Assembly: GCF_000497045.1 (NCBI RefSeq)
Contig: NW_015961958.1
Location: 360,543-424,542 of the forward strand
Source of the DNA: Kalmanozyma brasiliensis GHG001
Lineage: Eukaryota; Basidiomycota; Ustilaginomycetes; Ustilaginales
DNA length: 64,000 bases
Reading direction: 5' to 3'
Shown: positions 10,059 to 21,100 of the stretch, piece by piece
Numbering within the stretch: position 1 is the first letter of the stretch
How the letters are laid out: each line of letters starts with the position of its first letter
Program-made: the position numbers and the translations under genes
Notes under the pieces: generated by a model
What the model was told of the DNA's origin: nothing
What the model saw: only the letters and a program-made list of their open reading frames with translations
Databases searched by the model: none

Positions 10059-13000
10059 ATGGCTGCTGAGCCGTACTCGCTCGAGTCCCTGCGTGAAGCA
10101 GAGGCAACGTTCCGACGATGCGAACAGGGTAGAATCGCACTCCCTGAGGTCAAGCAGAGGACCCCGCAGCGCGACGCACCGTATCAACAGCACCGTCTCG
10201 ATCCATGGGTCGGCTTTGACAAGTCCAGGACGCTTCCCATCCCACCAGATGTGTTTACAGGCATCAAGAGCGCAAGCCCGACCGCGACGCAGTCTCTGTT
10301 CCCATCCATACGTAGAGCGTGCATCACCGTCGACAACAAGGTCTACCTGTGGTCCTACCTCGAAGGCCAAGCTGCTTTCGAGTTCTACTGTGTCCCCGAG
10401 GACCAAGTTGTCATCGCTGCGAGCGTCGTACCAGTCCGAGCCGGCGTCTTCGCCGACATTGTCACCCATGTGCTCGTGCTCAGTATCGGCGCCTCGGTCC
10501 GAGAGGGCAAATACGTCAAGGTCTTGGGCCTGTCCTACACGCAGAACGGCGACCAGTCCAAAGTCGAGGTGCTGGAGGCCGGCATGAACGCCAACACCAA
10601 TGGCGTGGTCCTCGACAACCTCACTGGTACCGACGGCGGCCGCATCTTTGCGACGGGCTCCGACAACTGCCTCTATGAACTCGTGTACCAGAGAAATGAG
10701 GGCTGGTTCACAAATAAGTGCTACTTGCGCAACATCACCAATCCTCGCCTTTCCAATCTCCTTCCCACCTTCGTCAAGGCCGAGAAGAAGCTTCTCAGCA
10801 TCACCGTCGACAACGTTCGCCAGCTCGTCTACACCCTTCGACAGGGCGACTTGATTGAGGTCTTCAGCCTACCATCCAAGGACTCCTCATCAGCACCAGA
10901 ACGACGCGGACAGACCATCGGCACGTCAGGGCAGCAGGGCACACCACACGCAAGGCACGATGTTGGCTCGATCGTCTGGATTGGTCCCGTGGAACGCGAG
11001 GCACGATACAATGTCGTTTTACTTGCTGTCACCGATCGTGGCTACCGCATCTTCTTGGACAACTTCCAGGGTCGTTCCGAACCCGCCATCACCGTACGAG
11101 CTCCACCGGCACTGCAACAGCCTCCTGGAGTTGCTTCTACTTCTGGCCCCGGCAATTATCTGCAACAACAGCAACAACAACAGCAGCAAGTCGCACAGCA
11201 GCAGCAAATCACCCGAGCAGTCTCTTCGGTCTTCTACGCAGGCGATGTGTTTATGGTGGGCTTCAACTACAACAGCCTCCCCTGTCAGATCTGCTGCATC
11301 ACTCCTGCGCTCAACGCAAACAGCACCACCACTGGCCCATCCGAAAAGGCCACCTTCATCGATCTCGAACTCGCTTTCAGCACACCTGTCTTTGCCGAGG
11401 CGCCTCCCTCCCGTCCTCTGCCACCGATCACCGAGAACGGCGAGCTGGTGCGCCCAACATACGCGCAGTGCCTGAGACCACCACGCAGCTTCCTCGTGCT
11501 GGACAACAACGGACTCACCGAGCTCGTGGAGCGTCGGCCCGTCGACACGCTGCGAGGCCTGCTCGAATCGGGTGCTGCCGTCAACAGCGCAGCCATGATG
11601 CAATTCTTTGGCTCCTTCGGCTCGATCGAAGCCTGCGAGACCGCCCTCGCTATCGCGGCGCACAATTCGCAGGTAGCGGCTCCCCGCGTCACGATCGGCT
11701 CGTCGGGCGGAGTTCCCGCCGGCCTTGCCCAGACCGTGTCGGAGGAGGCGGTCGCCCTAGCGTCTCGCGTCTTCTTCAGCCAATATGGCTCTTGGCCTGC
11801 CGACACGACCGTCTCTGCTGCTCTGTCCACACCGAGAACGTCCCGTCACGATGGCCTTGCCCTTTACATCGCCTGCATTCTCAAACGTGTCTGGGATCGC
11901 GGTATCATGCCCCCTGAGCCAGCTAAGCCAGGTTCCAAGCCAGCCATCACCGCCACGTCCAGCACCGCGCTCACCACATACCGCCCTGCCGGCGCAGCTG
12001 CCGCTCCCTCCAGTGGCTCAAAGCTGCCACTTCGCAAAGAAGACCTCGAAGAGACGCTGCAGGACCTGGTCCCGCTCCAGGACTTCATGCAGAAGAGCGG
12101 CAAACTCTTCGGTCTCGGCGGCACCTCTGCTGCCAACCGCAGCTTCATCAACGGCGTCGGCTACGACCAGGAGCGCGCAGCCAAGCTCGACCAGGAGAGC
12201 TTCAGCCGTCTCAAAGCGCTCGTTTCGAGAGCAACGGAAGCGACCAACTTCATGCTCTTCCTCATCGATCACGGTCTCAAGCCCCTGATCGACGCATGCT
12301 CGGCGGAGGCCAAGGGTGTTCTTGCGAATCTGCGCTTTGGTCAGCTGATCACCTCGGACGAAGGCAAACGTGCATCCAAGGAGCTGGTCACGGCTCTCAT
12401 CGAGGCTCGCATCGGTGCCCAGGTCAGCATCGACGCTGTAGCCAACCTGCTGCAGGACCGCTGCGGCAGCTTCTGCTCCGCCGACGACGTGCGACAGTAC
12501 AAAGCAACCGAATGCATCCGTCGAGCGAAAGAGACGCGCTCCGAGCAGGACAAGATGGAAAACCTGCGCATGAGCCAGAAGCTCCTCGCCAAGGGAGCCA
12601 GTCAGCTCTCGGTCGAAAAGCTTCGAGGCATTTGCGAAGACTATCGCGCGCTCGGTTACGCTACGGGAGCCATCGAGTTGGCGCTCCAGTGTGCAGCCGA
12701 ATGGGACCCTGCCGGTATCGCCGCCTCCTACCTCGCCGAAGGCAGTCCTGACGGACCCGAGCATCGCGCCCGTCGCGAACTCGCCGATCGCGTCCAACAA
12801 GCCTACCAGCTGGTCTTCGAAACCCTCCAGCAACTCGACGAGCGTCTCGATGCAGCCTACAACCTCGACGCAGACGAAGCGTCCGTCCGTCTTACCATCA
12901 GTACGCGGGACAAAGCGCGAACGGAAGCCTACTCTCGCGCCGAGTCCTCTTCGGACCCTTTCTTCCACGAGTCGCTGTACACGTGGTTGATCGAGCGACG

Positions 13001-14057
13001 CATGACAGATCAGCTTCTGTCGATGCGCACGCCCTACCTCGAGGGTTTCCTTCTGAAGCGACCGACGGGTGCGAAGAGTGGGGATGTGGAGTTCCAACGC
13101 ACGCTGCGGAATTTGTTGTGGCAGCTATACGTGCGACACGGGGAGTACTTTGCAGCTGCGCAGGTGTTGGATGCGTTGGCGCACTCGAAGGAGTTCCCCA
13201 TGGATCTGCGGGAGAGGATCGAGTACCTGGCGTTGGCGGTGGGCAATGCCAAGAGTGTGTCGCCGTCGATGGCCAATGATGTGGTGACGTTTCTTGGGCA
13301 GGCGGAGGACTCGTTGGAGGTGGCCCAGATTCAAGCGAGGATCTTGCAGTCGCTCCAGCAGCTTAGTCCGGATGAGATGGACGAGGAGAGGAGTGGGTTG
13401 CTGGGTGACTCGGTGGAGTGGCTGAACGAGGAGCTGCTCGATTTGAGTAGTCTGTACAAGCACATTGCGGAGCCGTTTGAGCTGTTGGAGGAGCAGTTGG
13501 CGATGATTGCTTCGGCGGAATTGAATGACGGTGCTGTGGTGGATCAGATCTGGACCGCGCTGATCGGCAAACACGGCAACGGGACGGAGGGGTACAAGGC
13601 GATCTCGACGCTGGTGGTGGAGCTGTTTGCGCGGTTGCGCAGCGACGTGGCGTGTCCGGTGGATGGCGTGCTGGACCACCTGTTGCGGTATGCGTTGGAG
13701 CGGAAGGAGGTGCCGCAGGGATGGGCGGGGCAGACGCTGCTCTCAGCTACCGGGACGCCCGAGCTCGTACTGGACATTCTCGAGGCTGCGCTGGTGACGA
13801 GTCCCGCACCGTGGAATACGGAGGGCGGGCAGGCTTTCCTGCAGGCCGAAATGGCTGAGTTTGCGAGGACCTGGGTCGAGCTGTCCACCACCTCGGGGGG
13901 CAAGCTTGCTGGATTGGGTGGCGAAGTGGGCCCACTCAGCGGCGTTCAGGTGCAGAGGCTCAACTCGCTGCTCAACGGACTGATCGGCAAGGCCAGCGGA
14001 GGATCCACAGCAGAGACCGCAAGATCCGCACTGGATCTGCTCAAGCTTTACTATTAG
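10059..14057 (+). CDS. NUP170: Nucleoporin Nup155/Nup170 family
   Basis: Inner-ring scaffold nucleoporin of the nuclear pore complex, contacting the pore membrane and the Nup188/Nup192 scaffold. I start at the ATG 10059-10061 in the context CCACCATGG; the frame is open further upstream but has no ATG there. 1,332 residues, close to family length. The N-terminal half (about residues 50-540) is the beta-propeller region, with family-like segments such as RACITVDNKVYLWSY and GRIFATGSDNCLYEL. The rest is alpha-solenoid, with long helical heptads and LYTWLIERRMTDQLL. A Gln-rich insertion interrupts the propeller near residue 370. It converges on PDA1, 275 bp apart. S. cerevisiae has two paralogs (NUP157 and NUP170), so the symbol denotes the family. 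Confidence 0.93.
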   Translation: MAAEPYSLESLREAEATFRRCEQGRIALPEVKQRTPQRDAPYQQHRLDPWVGFDKSRTLPIPPDVFTGIKSASPTATQSLFPSIRRACITVDNKVYLWSYLEGQAAFEFYCVPEDQVVIAASVVPVRAGVFADIVTHVLVLSIGASVREGKYVKVLGLSYTQNGDQSKVEVLEAGMNANTNGVVLDNLTGTDGGRIFATGSDNCLYELVYQRNEGWFTNKCYLRNITNPRLSNLLPTFVKAEKKLLSITVDNVRQLVYTLRQGDLIEVFSLPSKDSSSAPERRGQTIGTSGQQGTPHARHDVGSIVWIGPVEREARYNVVLLAVTDRGYRIFLDNFQGRSEPAITVRAPPALQQPPGVASTSGPGNYLQQQQQQQQQVAQQQQITRAVSSVFYAGDVFMVGFNYNSLPCQICCITPALNANSTTTGPSEKATFIDLELAFSTPVFAEAPPSRPLPPITENGELVRPTYAQCLRPPRSFLVLDNNGLTELVERRPVDTLRGLLESGAAVNSAAMMQFFGSFGSIEACETALAIAAHNSQVAAPRVTIGSSGGVPAGLAQTVSEEAVALASRVFFSQYGSWPADTTVSAALSTPRTSRHDGLALYIACILKRVWDRGIMPPEPAKPGSKPAITATSSTALTTYRPAGAAAAPSSGSKLPLRKEDLEETLQDLVPLQDFMQKSGKLFGLGGTSAANRSFINGVGYDQERAAKLDQESFSRLKALVSRATEATNFMLFLIDHGLKPLIDACSAEAKGVLANLRFGQLITSDEGKRASKELVTALIEARIGAQVSIDAVANLLQDRCGSFCSADDVRQYKATECIRRAKETRSEQDKMENLRMSQKLLAKGASQLSVEKLRGICEDYRALGYATGAIELALQCAAEWDPAGIAASYLAEGSPDGPEHRARRELADRVQQAYQLVFETLQQLDERLDAAYNLDADEASVRLTISTRDKARTEAYSRAESSSDPFFHESLYTWLIERRMTDQLLSMRTPYLEGFLLKRPTGAKSGDVEFQRTLRNLLWQLYVRHGEYFAAAQVLDALAHSKEFPMDLRERIEYLALAVGNAKSVSPSMANDVVTFLGQAEDSLEVAQIQARILQSLQQLSPDEMDEERSGLLGDSVEWLNEELLDLSSLYKHIAEPFELLEEQLAMIASAELNDGAVVDQIWTALIGKHGNGTEGYKAISTLVVELFARLRSDVACPVDGVLDHLLRYALERKEVPQGWAGQTLLSATGTPELVLDILEAALVTSPAPWNTEGGQAFLQAEMAEFARTWVELSTTSGGKLAGLGGEVGPLSGVQVQRLNSLLNGLIGKASGGSTAETARSALDLLKLYY
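11163..11207 (+). repeat. CAA/CAG repeat coding poly-Gln inside NUP170
   Basis: A mixed CAA/CAG run encodes 9 Gln, then Val-Ala, then 4 more Gln, in a loop of the predicted beta-propeller. Likely length-polymorphic between strains. Confidence 0.85.
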
Positions 14058-14332
14058 CGCACCGCACGCTCGAATGATCATCCGCTTCAATCGACTTCCG
14101 TGACGCTGCTCACACTGTGTGGTTCTACAAACGTGCTTGAGAGGCGGGACTGACTGCGAACGGTGTGGTCTTGTTCTAGCGTGCTCGATCTGCATTTACG
14201 CTTCAATCAGCCGGGTGCGCAAAGCGAAATGCGGCTAGTCTCAATCCGAAACGAGCACAGTCTGATATCACAGGTGAAAACCAACTTTCAATATGAGCAA
14301 GGAGATGTTACAAACGAGAGTGTAGCTGGCGC

Positions 14333-15568
14333 TTAACGGTAGCGGTGAATCTCGGTCCTGTCACGGCCGCGCTGCCAATCGGGTTCGGTGCCGGGGTAGT
14401 AGATGTCGTCCCAGAGGGTCGATTCTTTGGGTTCGGGGCTCTGCTTGGCCTCCTCGACGGCCTGGTCGACCTCCTCCTTGGCGGCCTTGTCGATCTTCTT
14501 GAGCTGGGCTTCCTCGACGACGCCCCAATCGAGGAGACGCGTCTTGAGGCCCTGGATGGGGTCGGAGCTGGAACGCATGGTTTGGATCTCGTCGCGAGTG
14601 CGGTAGGTTGTGCCCGGGTCGGAGAGGGAGTGACCACCGTAGCGGTAGGTGACGAGTTCCATGAGCAAGGGGCCGTTGCCGCCGAGGGTGAATTCCGAGG
14701 CGTGCTTGGTAGCGGCTGCGACGGCGAGGACGTCCATGGCGTTGACCTGAAGACCGGGGATCACGTCACCACGAGTGTAGTAGGCCGTATTCATCGACGA
14801 TCGCTCCGCGGAGGTGCCCATGCCGTACTTGTTGTTCTCGCAAACGAAAACAGCGGGGAGATTCCACAGCTTGGCCATGTTGTACGCCTCGAAGACCTGA
14901 CCCTGGTTGGAGGCGCCGTCGCCGTACATGGCGAAGGTGGCGTCGTTGGTGTTGAGGTACTGCTGAGCAAAGGCGATACCGGCCCCCACGGGCACCTGAG
15001 CACCGACGATACCGTTACCACCAAAGAAGGTCGGGGTGAACATGTGCATGGATCCACCCTTGCCCTTGGAGATACCGGCCTCGCGACCGAACAGCTCGGC
15101 GATGACGCTCTTGATCGAACCACCCTTCTGGACGGTGAAGGGGTGGCAGCGGTAAGCGGTGATGAGCTTGTCGGAAGGCTTCATGCCGGCCTCCATGCCC
15201 ACGGCGACGGCCTCCTGACCGATGGCCAAGTGGCAGAATCCGCGGATGAGCTTCTGCTTGTACAGCTGGTCGGCGGCCATCTCCATTCTTCGCATCTTGA
15301 CCATCTCCTCGTAGAGGTGGACGAGCTCATCCTTGGAGGTTTCCCACTCGAGCTTGGGAACATCGAACTTGTAGCCCTTGAACGAGTCCTCGTTGAGGTC
15401 GACCGTGAACTTTTCGGAGCGCGACTCGGGGAGGTCCTGCTTGGGACGCGAGGCCTCGGCGGTGAGCTGGACGAAGCGCGAAGAGGAGGGGATGGCGTTG
15501 CGCGAGTAGGCGGGAAGGCTCTTGGCCTTGCCCGCGGTGCGGAGGAGGTTGCGCGAGAAGGACGACAT
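14333..15568 (-). CDS. PDA1: Pyruvate dehydrogenase E1 component subunit alpha, mitochondrial
   Basis: The thiamine-diphosphate subunit of the pyruvate dehydrogenase complex, which turns pyruvate into acetyl-CoA in the mitochondrial matrix. 411 residues, start ATG at 15566-15568. Residues 1-35 are basic and Ser-rich without acidic residues, fitting a mitochondrial presequence. The ThDP motif starts with GDG at residues 216-218 and ends with NN at 245-246. The regulatory phosphorylation loop YRYGGHSLSDPGTTYR is present; Ser314 corresponds to mammalian site 1, so control by PDH kinase is expected. Frame complete and unspliced. It converges with the nucleoporin gene and diverges, over 1.7 kb, from the complex I subunit gene. 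Confidence 0.97.
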   Translation of the reverse strand: MSSFSRNLLRTAGKAKSLPAYSRNAIPSSSRFVQLTAEASRPKQDLPESRSEKFTVDLNEDSFKGYKFDVPKLEWETSKDELVHLYEEMVKMRRMEMAADQLYKQKLIRGFCHLAIGQEAVAVGMEAGMKPSDKLITAYRCHPFTVQKGGSIKSVIAELFGREAGISKGKGGSMHMFTPTFFGGNGIVGAQVPVGAGIAFAQQYLNTNDATFAMYGDGASNQGQVFEAYNMAKLWNLPAVFVCENNKYGMGTSAERSSMNTAYYTRGDVIPGLQVNAMDVLAVAAATKHASEFTLGGNGPLLMELVTYRYGGHSLSDPGTTYRTRDEIQTMRSSSDPIQGLKTRLLDWGVVEEAQLKKIDKAAKEEVDQAVEEAKQSPEPKESTLWDDIYYPGTEPDWQRGRDRTEIHRYR

Positions 15569-17296
15569 TGTGATCAGTGTGACAAGCGCCCAAGGACGGA
15601 TGAAGGGAGGGAAGGAGAAGTAGATGGTGTTGGTTCACACCACCTGCCAAAAAAGGGTGGCTCTGCGTTGTGCCTGTCCTTTTTGGAAATTTGACCGTTG
15701 GATTTTTCTTCTCGACAGCAACGCAGCGCGCACAGCTCTCTTATTTTCTCTCTTTCTCGCCGACATTTGACCGACGAAATTCGGTTGGAATTTGGTGCGT
15801 CTCGTCTCGTATCGATCCATCCCTCAGTCCGTGCTCTGTGCTCGCGTGTTGCTGTTCCGTGTTTGCGGAAAGATCCCGCTGCTGACGGGCGAGCATTTCG
15901 CCGAGCTGGCTCCGTGCTTTGGGCTGGCATCGATATCGTCCTCCAAGCATCTACCCTGCCCTTTTGACGACGCGTTGTCCTTCGCCATCACTCAGACTGA
16001 CACATCAGGGCGGCGAATGAAACATGAGTCTGATGATTCACTCATAGGACAACAACGAGCAGCGGTCGTGTCAGATGCAAAGGAGGAAGGAGGATGCAGC
16101 GACGATGTGAGCGGCCAGCAGCCATGACAGTTGAGAGAAGTTGGGGTTTCTCGCCCCAACTCTGAACCGCGGCGCGATCTTATGATTTGTTAGAGCAGAG
16201 TCCATCTGTCTCGATCACCTTCTTCACTCTAACAGCCCCAGATTTTTGATCTCTGCAGGCTGCGGAACGAGAATTTTTTGTTGCAACAAAAAGCTCGTTC
16301 GAGCCTTGCATCTTCTCTTCTCTGTCCAACACCACCATTCCGACCTCCTCTTCAACAATGTCATCGTAGCAGCAGCTCACCCACTCGCGACTCGCGACTT
16401 GCAATTTGTCCACGACAGCATGTGTCCGACTGTGATCCCCTGAACCATCCGCCAACCCGCCAACACCCGCAGCACCACCCTCGACCCCCATCACCAGCTC
16501 GCCCTTCGTTTCACCTGCCACCATTCCGTGAACCGTCTCCTCAAAAGAAAAAGAACAATTCCCCCTCATACACATGATGATTACCAAATACATAGAGTCA
16601 AGCACGGTCTGGTCGTGGTCCCAACGTGGAAGCGTACCATCTGGCGATAACCTATTTTTGTTTCCTTCTGAACTCTTGGAGGGGGGTTCGTATGTTCTTC
16701 TTCCTTTTGGGACGACGGTTTGCAATGGGAAGAGGTCGATGATGGGGGATTTTGGCTGCTGGGGATCGAGGGCGGAAGGTCTGGGTGTTGGGCGAGACGG
16801 CGTCGATGATGCTTGCGCATCGTGTGAGCCGGCTACGTCTTCACTTGAGCATGCCTTTGAGTTCTGATCCGTTTGCAATACATCAATGTTCTCAGCGAGT
16901 CATTCTGCCACAGTGATGTTCGTGCGAGGTGCGTCTGAGTTGGCTGAACGGCAGATCAAGGCCTAAGAAAAGCTTGAGACGAATGCGAGATCTGCAAGGA
17001 CGAGGAAGAGGAGGAGGCTAAAAAATCCCTTCCGATGTGCGACCGCTCACTCACAAACATTTCTACAAATTCGAGTCGGAACCGAGCCCGGCTGCCCAAT
17101 TCGACATCAGAATCGCGCTCCCACCATCCCCCCTCCCTTCCTCACCTTTCACCATTGCTTCTCCGCATCAACCTCACCGTAAGCTTCCGCGCCACCCACC
17201 TTACACCCGAGTCAATCACCCGCTGACACGTACACCGCAATATCTGTCCAACACGGATCCCACGCACCCTTCCATTCTCGCAGACGCAGAGCAAAG
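15569..17296. other. Long divergent interval PDA1 / NDUFB2-like
   Basis: No firm gene. The left part is T-rich leader-like sequence for PDA1 (read on minus). At 16180-16878 the minus strand is open for 232 codons, but the first ATG comes only at codon 96 and no family is recognised. The last 250 bp is a C-rich leader for the small complex I gene. Confidence 0.55.
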
Positions 17297-17803
17297 ATGG
17301 CGGGAAACACAGCCGGCGCCTCCTCCTCAAGATGGTACCGACCCATGCCCGGGTTTGCCCCGCACCAGCCGGCGTTCAAGCACCGCTGGGGAGCTAAGCT
17401 GCTCGGTGCGACAATGTGGTTCTGGATCTTCTACCGCGCTAAGAACGATGGTGCTGTTCTCTTGGTGAGTGTTTCGATCTTGCGAGGGAGCTTTCGTGGA
17501 GGAGACGAATGGTCTAGATAGGCCAGGAGTAGCAGACGGGGACGAGATTGGACAGGGTATATAGGCAGCGCATGTATCGCGGAGGAAGACTCGGAGCGAA
17601 GATCGCTGTTAGGATCGACCGGCACAGGATGCCGAACCAGAGCCCGCTCAACGAACGAACTAAGAACAAATACTGACCAGCTCTCCTCTCCCTCTCGCCT
17701 CATCCAACTCCTCTGTTGGTTTCTCATTGACGCAACACAGGGCTTGAAACATCCCTGGGACGGTCACCACGGCCACGACGAGCACCACGACGAACACCAC
17801 TGA
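17297..17803 (+). CDS. Complex I accessory subunit, NDUFB2 (AGGG) type; two exons
   Basis: Join of 17297-17464 and 17741-17803, giving 76 residues. It is probably a single-TM accessory subunit in the membrane arm of NADH:ubiquinone oxidoreductase. Exon 1 carries RWYRPMPGF, then KHRWGAKLLGATMWFWIFYR, the TM core with the MWFWI pattern shared with NDUFB2. Exon 2 encodes GLKHPWDGHHGHDEHHDEHH, a His/Asp-rich tail common in fungal versions. The intron begins GTGAGT and ends CACAG, in phase 0. Without the splice the frame runs into 18 unrelated codons, so the spliced reading is much better. Family assignment rests on the short TM motif and tail, so it is likely rather than certain. Confidence 0.75.
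17465..17740 (+). other. Intron of NDUFB2-like gene
   Basis: 276 nt, donor GTGAGT, acceptor CAACACAG, phase 0. Candidate branch sequence TTGAC lies about 15 nt before the acceptor, with CTGAC further up. Confidence 0.75.
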
Positions 17804-18194
17804 TGGGTTCAACACTACAGACTCAGTTACTCATATATGCAATCCGTTCAAGCTACCTCTGCTTCTCGTGACTTTGGGTCTGTGCAAAGGTGTCATGTTG
17901 GCGCGATTGGATGCGGTGAGAAGCGAAAGGTGTCACCTTGACATGAGGTCGCAGGGTCGAAAGATGGCATGTCGAAGTGGACTGAAGTGTACGCCGCCGA
18001 TAGAGTCCAGCGACTGCCTTCCGAGATCTGATGCTGTCCAGTCTCGCACGTCGATAACCCCTCCTGCACGTTCGATGATCACGGCTCACATCACAGTTCC
18101 TCCCTCAGCATCACACCCAAAGCAAGCAAGAAAGACAGAAATCAAATTGAATCATACACAACCCAAATCCTCAGCTAACACTCCCTCTTTAGTC
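17804..18194. other. Intergenic between converging genes
   Basis: 391 bp holding the 3' flanks of the NDUFB2-like and SWI3-like genes. I see no gene. Confidence 0.6.
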
Positions 18195-21100
18195 TCAACC
18201 GATCTGGGCAAAGTTGCCCCCGGTCGGCTGCATCCCGGCGCCAACGTTGGCCTCCCTCACCACGGGACCTTGCTGGCTTAACCCGTTCGCCGCACTACTA
18301 GCCTGCACCACCTCCTGTCCACTCACCTTCTCCGGTGCCCTTGCCGCCTTGGCCAACAACTCATTGACCAGCGCCAGCTGCTTCTGCACCGCCAACCGGT
18401 CGGCGTACAGCTGTCTGCGTCCTGCTTCCACCGACCGGCGTTCCGCCTCGAGCAGCGACTCGAGCTCTTCAAACTGCGACATTTTGAGTTCGAGCTTGCG
18501 CAGTTGCGCCTCGATGACTTGGCCGACGAGACGCTGACACTCGCGCTCTTCGAACGAGGCGAGGACGTGCGCTTTGGCGGCGGCCGCGCCGAGCGCGATG
18601 GCTGCCGCCCGCTCGACGGCGTTGCGTGGAACCGCACCCTTCTTGGCCACAGCCGAATCGGTCGTCTTGGCAGCATCGCCATCGACATCCATAGCGTCCC
18701 CGTTGGTGTGCGTCGCATCGCCGTTCTCGGTGCCGGCAGCAGCAGCATCGCCACTCTTCTCCTGTCGCTTGCGCAGGTTGTCCGTCAACTCACCAAGCGC
18801 GCTCTGCGCCGCCGCCGCTGCGACCGCCGGGTTGACCGCGCTAGCCAGGAACGCCACCACGCTCATCACCGGGTTGTCCGCCTGAGCGAAGGGGACGATA
18901 GGCTTGCCGAGCTTGTCCACCTGATCGCGCCGGGCGTACTGCAACGGTCCCAAATCCGCCTGCGACGCTCCGTCGAGGAAGTTGTCTTCGATGGGAAGCT
19001 GGATGAACTTGGTGATGCACTGCTCGCGGCTTCGCGTGCCGACGTGGTTAGAAACGGCCGACCAGTCGTCGTCGAACATCTCGAGGCCTTCAAGCAGACG
19101 GAGAGTTTCGGCGTCCGTCCAGTCGTCCTGTGCGCCAGAGGCGCCGCCAGTGACGCCACCGGTCTGTTTGAGGATGGAGTCCTCCATGCGGACAAAGTCG
19201 CCAGAGTACATGGAGCTGGGGAAGCGACCCTCGAGGTAGCACGAGGGGCAGAGGGAGTAGTTCTTGGCCTTGATGCTGTGGTAGCGCACACGGGTGCAGT
19301 CGGTGCCGCACGTGTCGCACGTGTAGCGGGGCGCACCGCCGGCACCACCGGCCACGGCGGCGTCGGCTTGAGCGGCGAGCGAGTTGGCCTCAGCGAGGTC
19401 GATGGGCTTGGAGCCCTTCATGGTCGACTGGAAGATGGTCTTGCGCAGCTCGAGGTTCATGTCGGGCTTGTCGGCGCCAGCTGCACCGCCGGCGGTGGCG
19501 GCGGCAGCGGGGTTGTCAGCCGTAGCCGAGGTGGTCAAGTTGACGCGAGCGCCGGGGTGAAGCGGCTGCAGACCACGAGGCGTGTCGACGAGCACACGGA
19601 AGTGGCCCGTAAAGGGGGGACCCAGCGTAGCCGGTCGAGTCTCGGGGTCGATCTGGTAGTTGATGAGGCCCCACTGCTCGAGGAACGCATGCACCCTCAT
19701 GATAGCGCACACATCTCCGGCCAAGTTCCTTCGGCAAGCGGTGAAGGTGAGGTACTCGCTCGGGTTGAGGCGGTACGTGTTGATCATGAAGTCACGGTAG
19801 TCCTTGTAGATGCTCGGCGTCTTGCTGCGGTTCTTGTGGTTGAAGAATTCGGGCAACGATCGCTTCTCGATGGCGTTGATGGTCGACATGTCGAACCACG
19901 TCGAGTAGGATGGGATGATGACTTCTTGCGTCTGCGAAGCGAGGTACTTTTTGGCGATCTCCTCAGCACGGATGCGCTGCTGTTCGACAGCGGCTGCATC
20001 GGGCTGGATGACAGGTGCGTTGGCATCCGCAGTGGCTTCGGTGGGCTCCTCGACAGCAGCATCAGCCATGGTAGCATCGGCGTCGCCAGCTGGCCTGACG
20101 GTGGGCTGTTCGCCCTCGAGCTTGGTCGGACCGGCTGACTCGGGCGGCAGGTTGCCAAGCACACCGCTGGGCACAGGCTCGTTTTCGTACTTTTTGCCGG
20201 GGATAGGCTGCGCGCCCGAAAGGTCGATGGGGATGGCACCGACGGGACGAGCAGCGACAAGCAGCTTGATTCGCTTGCCCATCGACTCTGCAGCAGCCGA
20301 AGCCGAAGAAGCGTCAGCGATCTCCTCAGGCAGCCCGCGCTTCTTACCCTTGCCAGCAACAGCAGAAACACCTTCCGCGTCAGCAGCATCAGTGGCAGCC
20401 TCGAGCGCATCTTCCTGCTCGTAGTCTTCTGCGTTCATGAGCTCGTTGAATCGAACACTGTCACGCAGCCACTTGGCGCCCAACTTCCAGGGCAGACGCT
20501 TCTCGGGCGCCGGGTCGGGATCAGCAAAGTCGGCAGCAGGCAGCCAGGTGTCATACGAGTCGGGTCGGTACCAGACGTGGATGAGAGCACGGCCTGATCT
20601 CGATGCGATGGTCCTGAAGTACTCTTCCGAGCTGGATGAAGACTCGCCGACCTTGGGTGAGGACGGGGGTGTGACCTCGGAAGGGTAGAGAACATGAGAT
20701 GCGGACGCAACATCATCGGACCACTTGCACTCGAGCTGTTCGGCCATCTGCTTGAGTGAGGATGCCTCTGCCTCGGTGATGGATGGCGAAGCTGCAATGA
20801 TTGGGCGCTCCAAAGCTCCTGCTTGGGACAGCTGCTGACGGACGTGTGCGACGAGCTGAACGTTGTCGGCCTTTTGGGTGGGATCAGAGAAGTTCCAGGT
20901 GGTTTTGCCCTTGGTTGCGAGATATGCAAGCGCCTCCTGCAGCAGCAGACGAAGATGGCTGGACTCGGGCGCGACGGTCGAGGTGCTCTGCTGGGATGAA
21001 GTCGGAAGGAAGAGCTCTGCGGGGATGCGGACGGGGTGTCGCGCTTGTGTCGTGGATGCGGAAGGGTCGGCGGGACGAGGCGCGTTGACACCGAGCGACT

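Noticed and set aside
14345..15694. 449-codon plus-strand frame
   Set aside because: Antisense shadow of PDA1.
18504..20138. 544-codon plus-strand frame
   Set aside because: Antisense shadow of the SWIRM/SANT gene.
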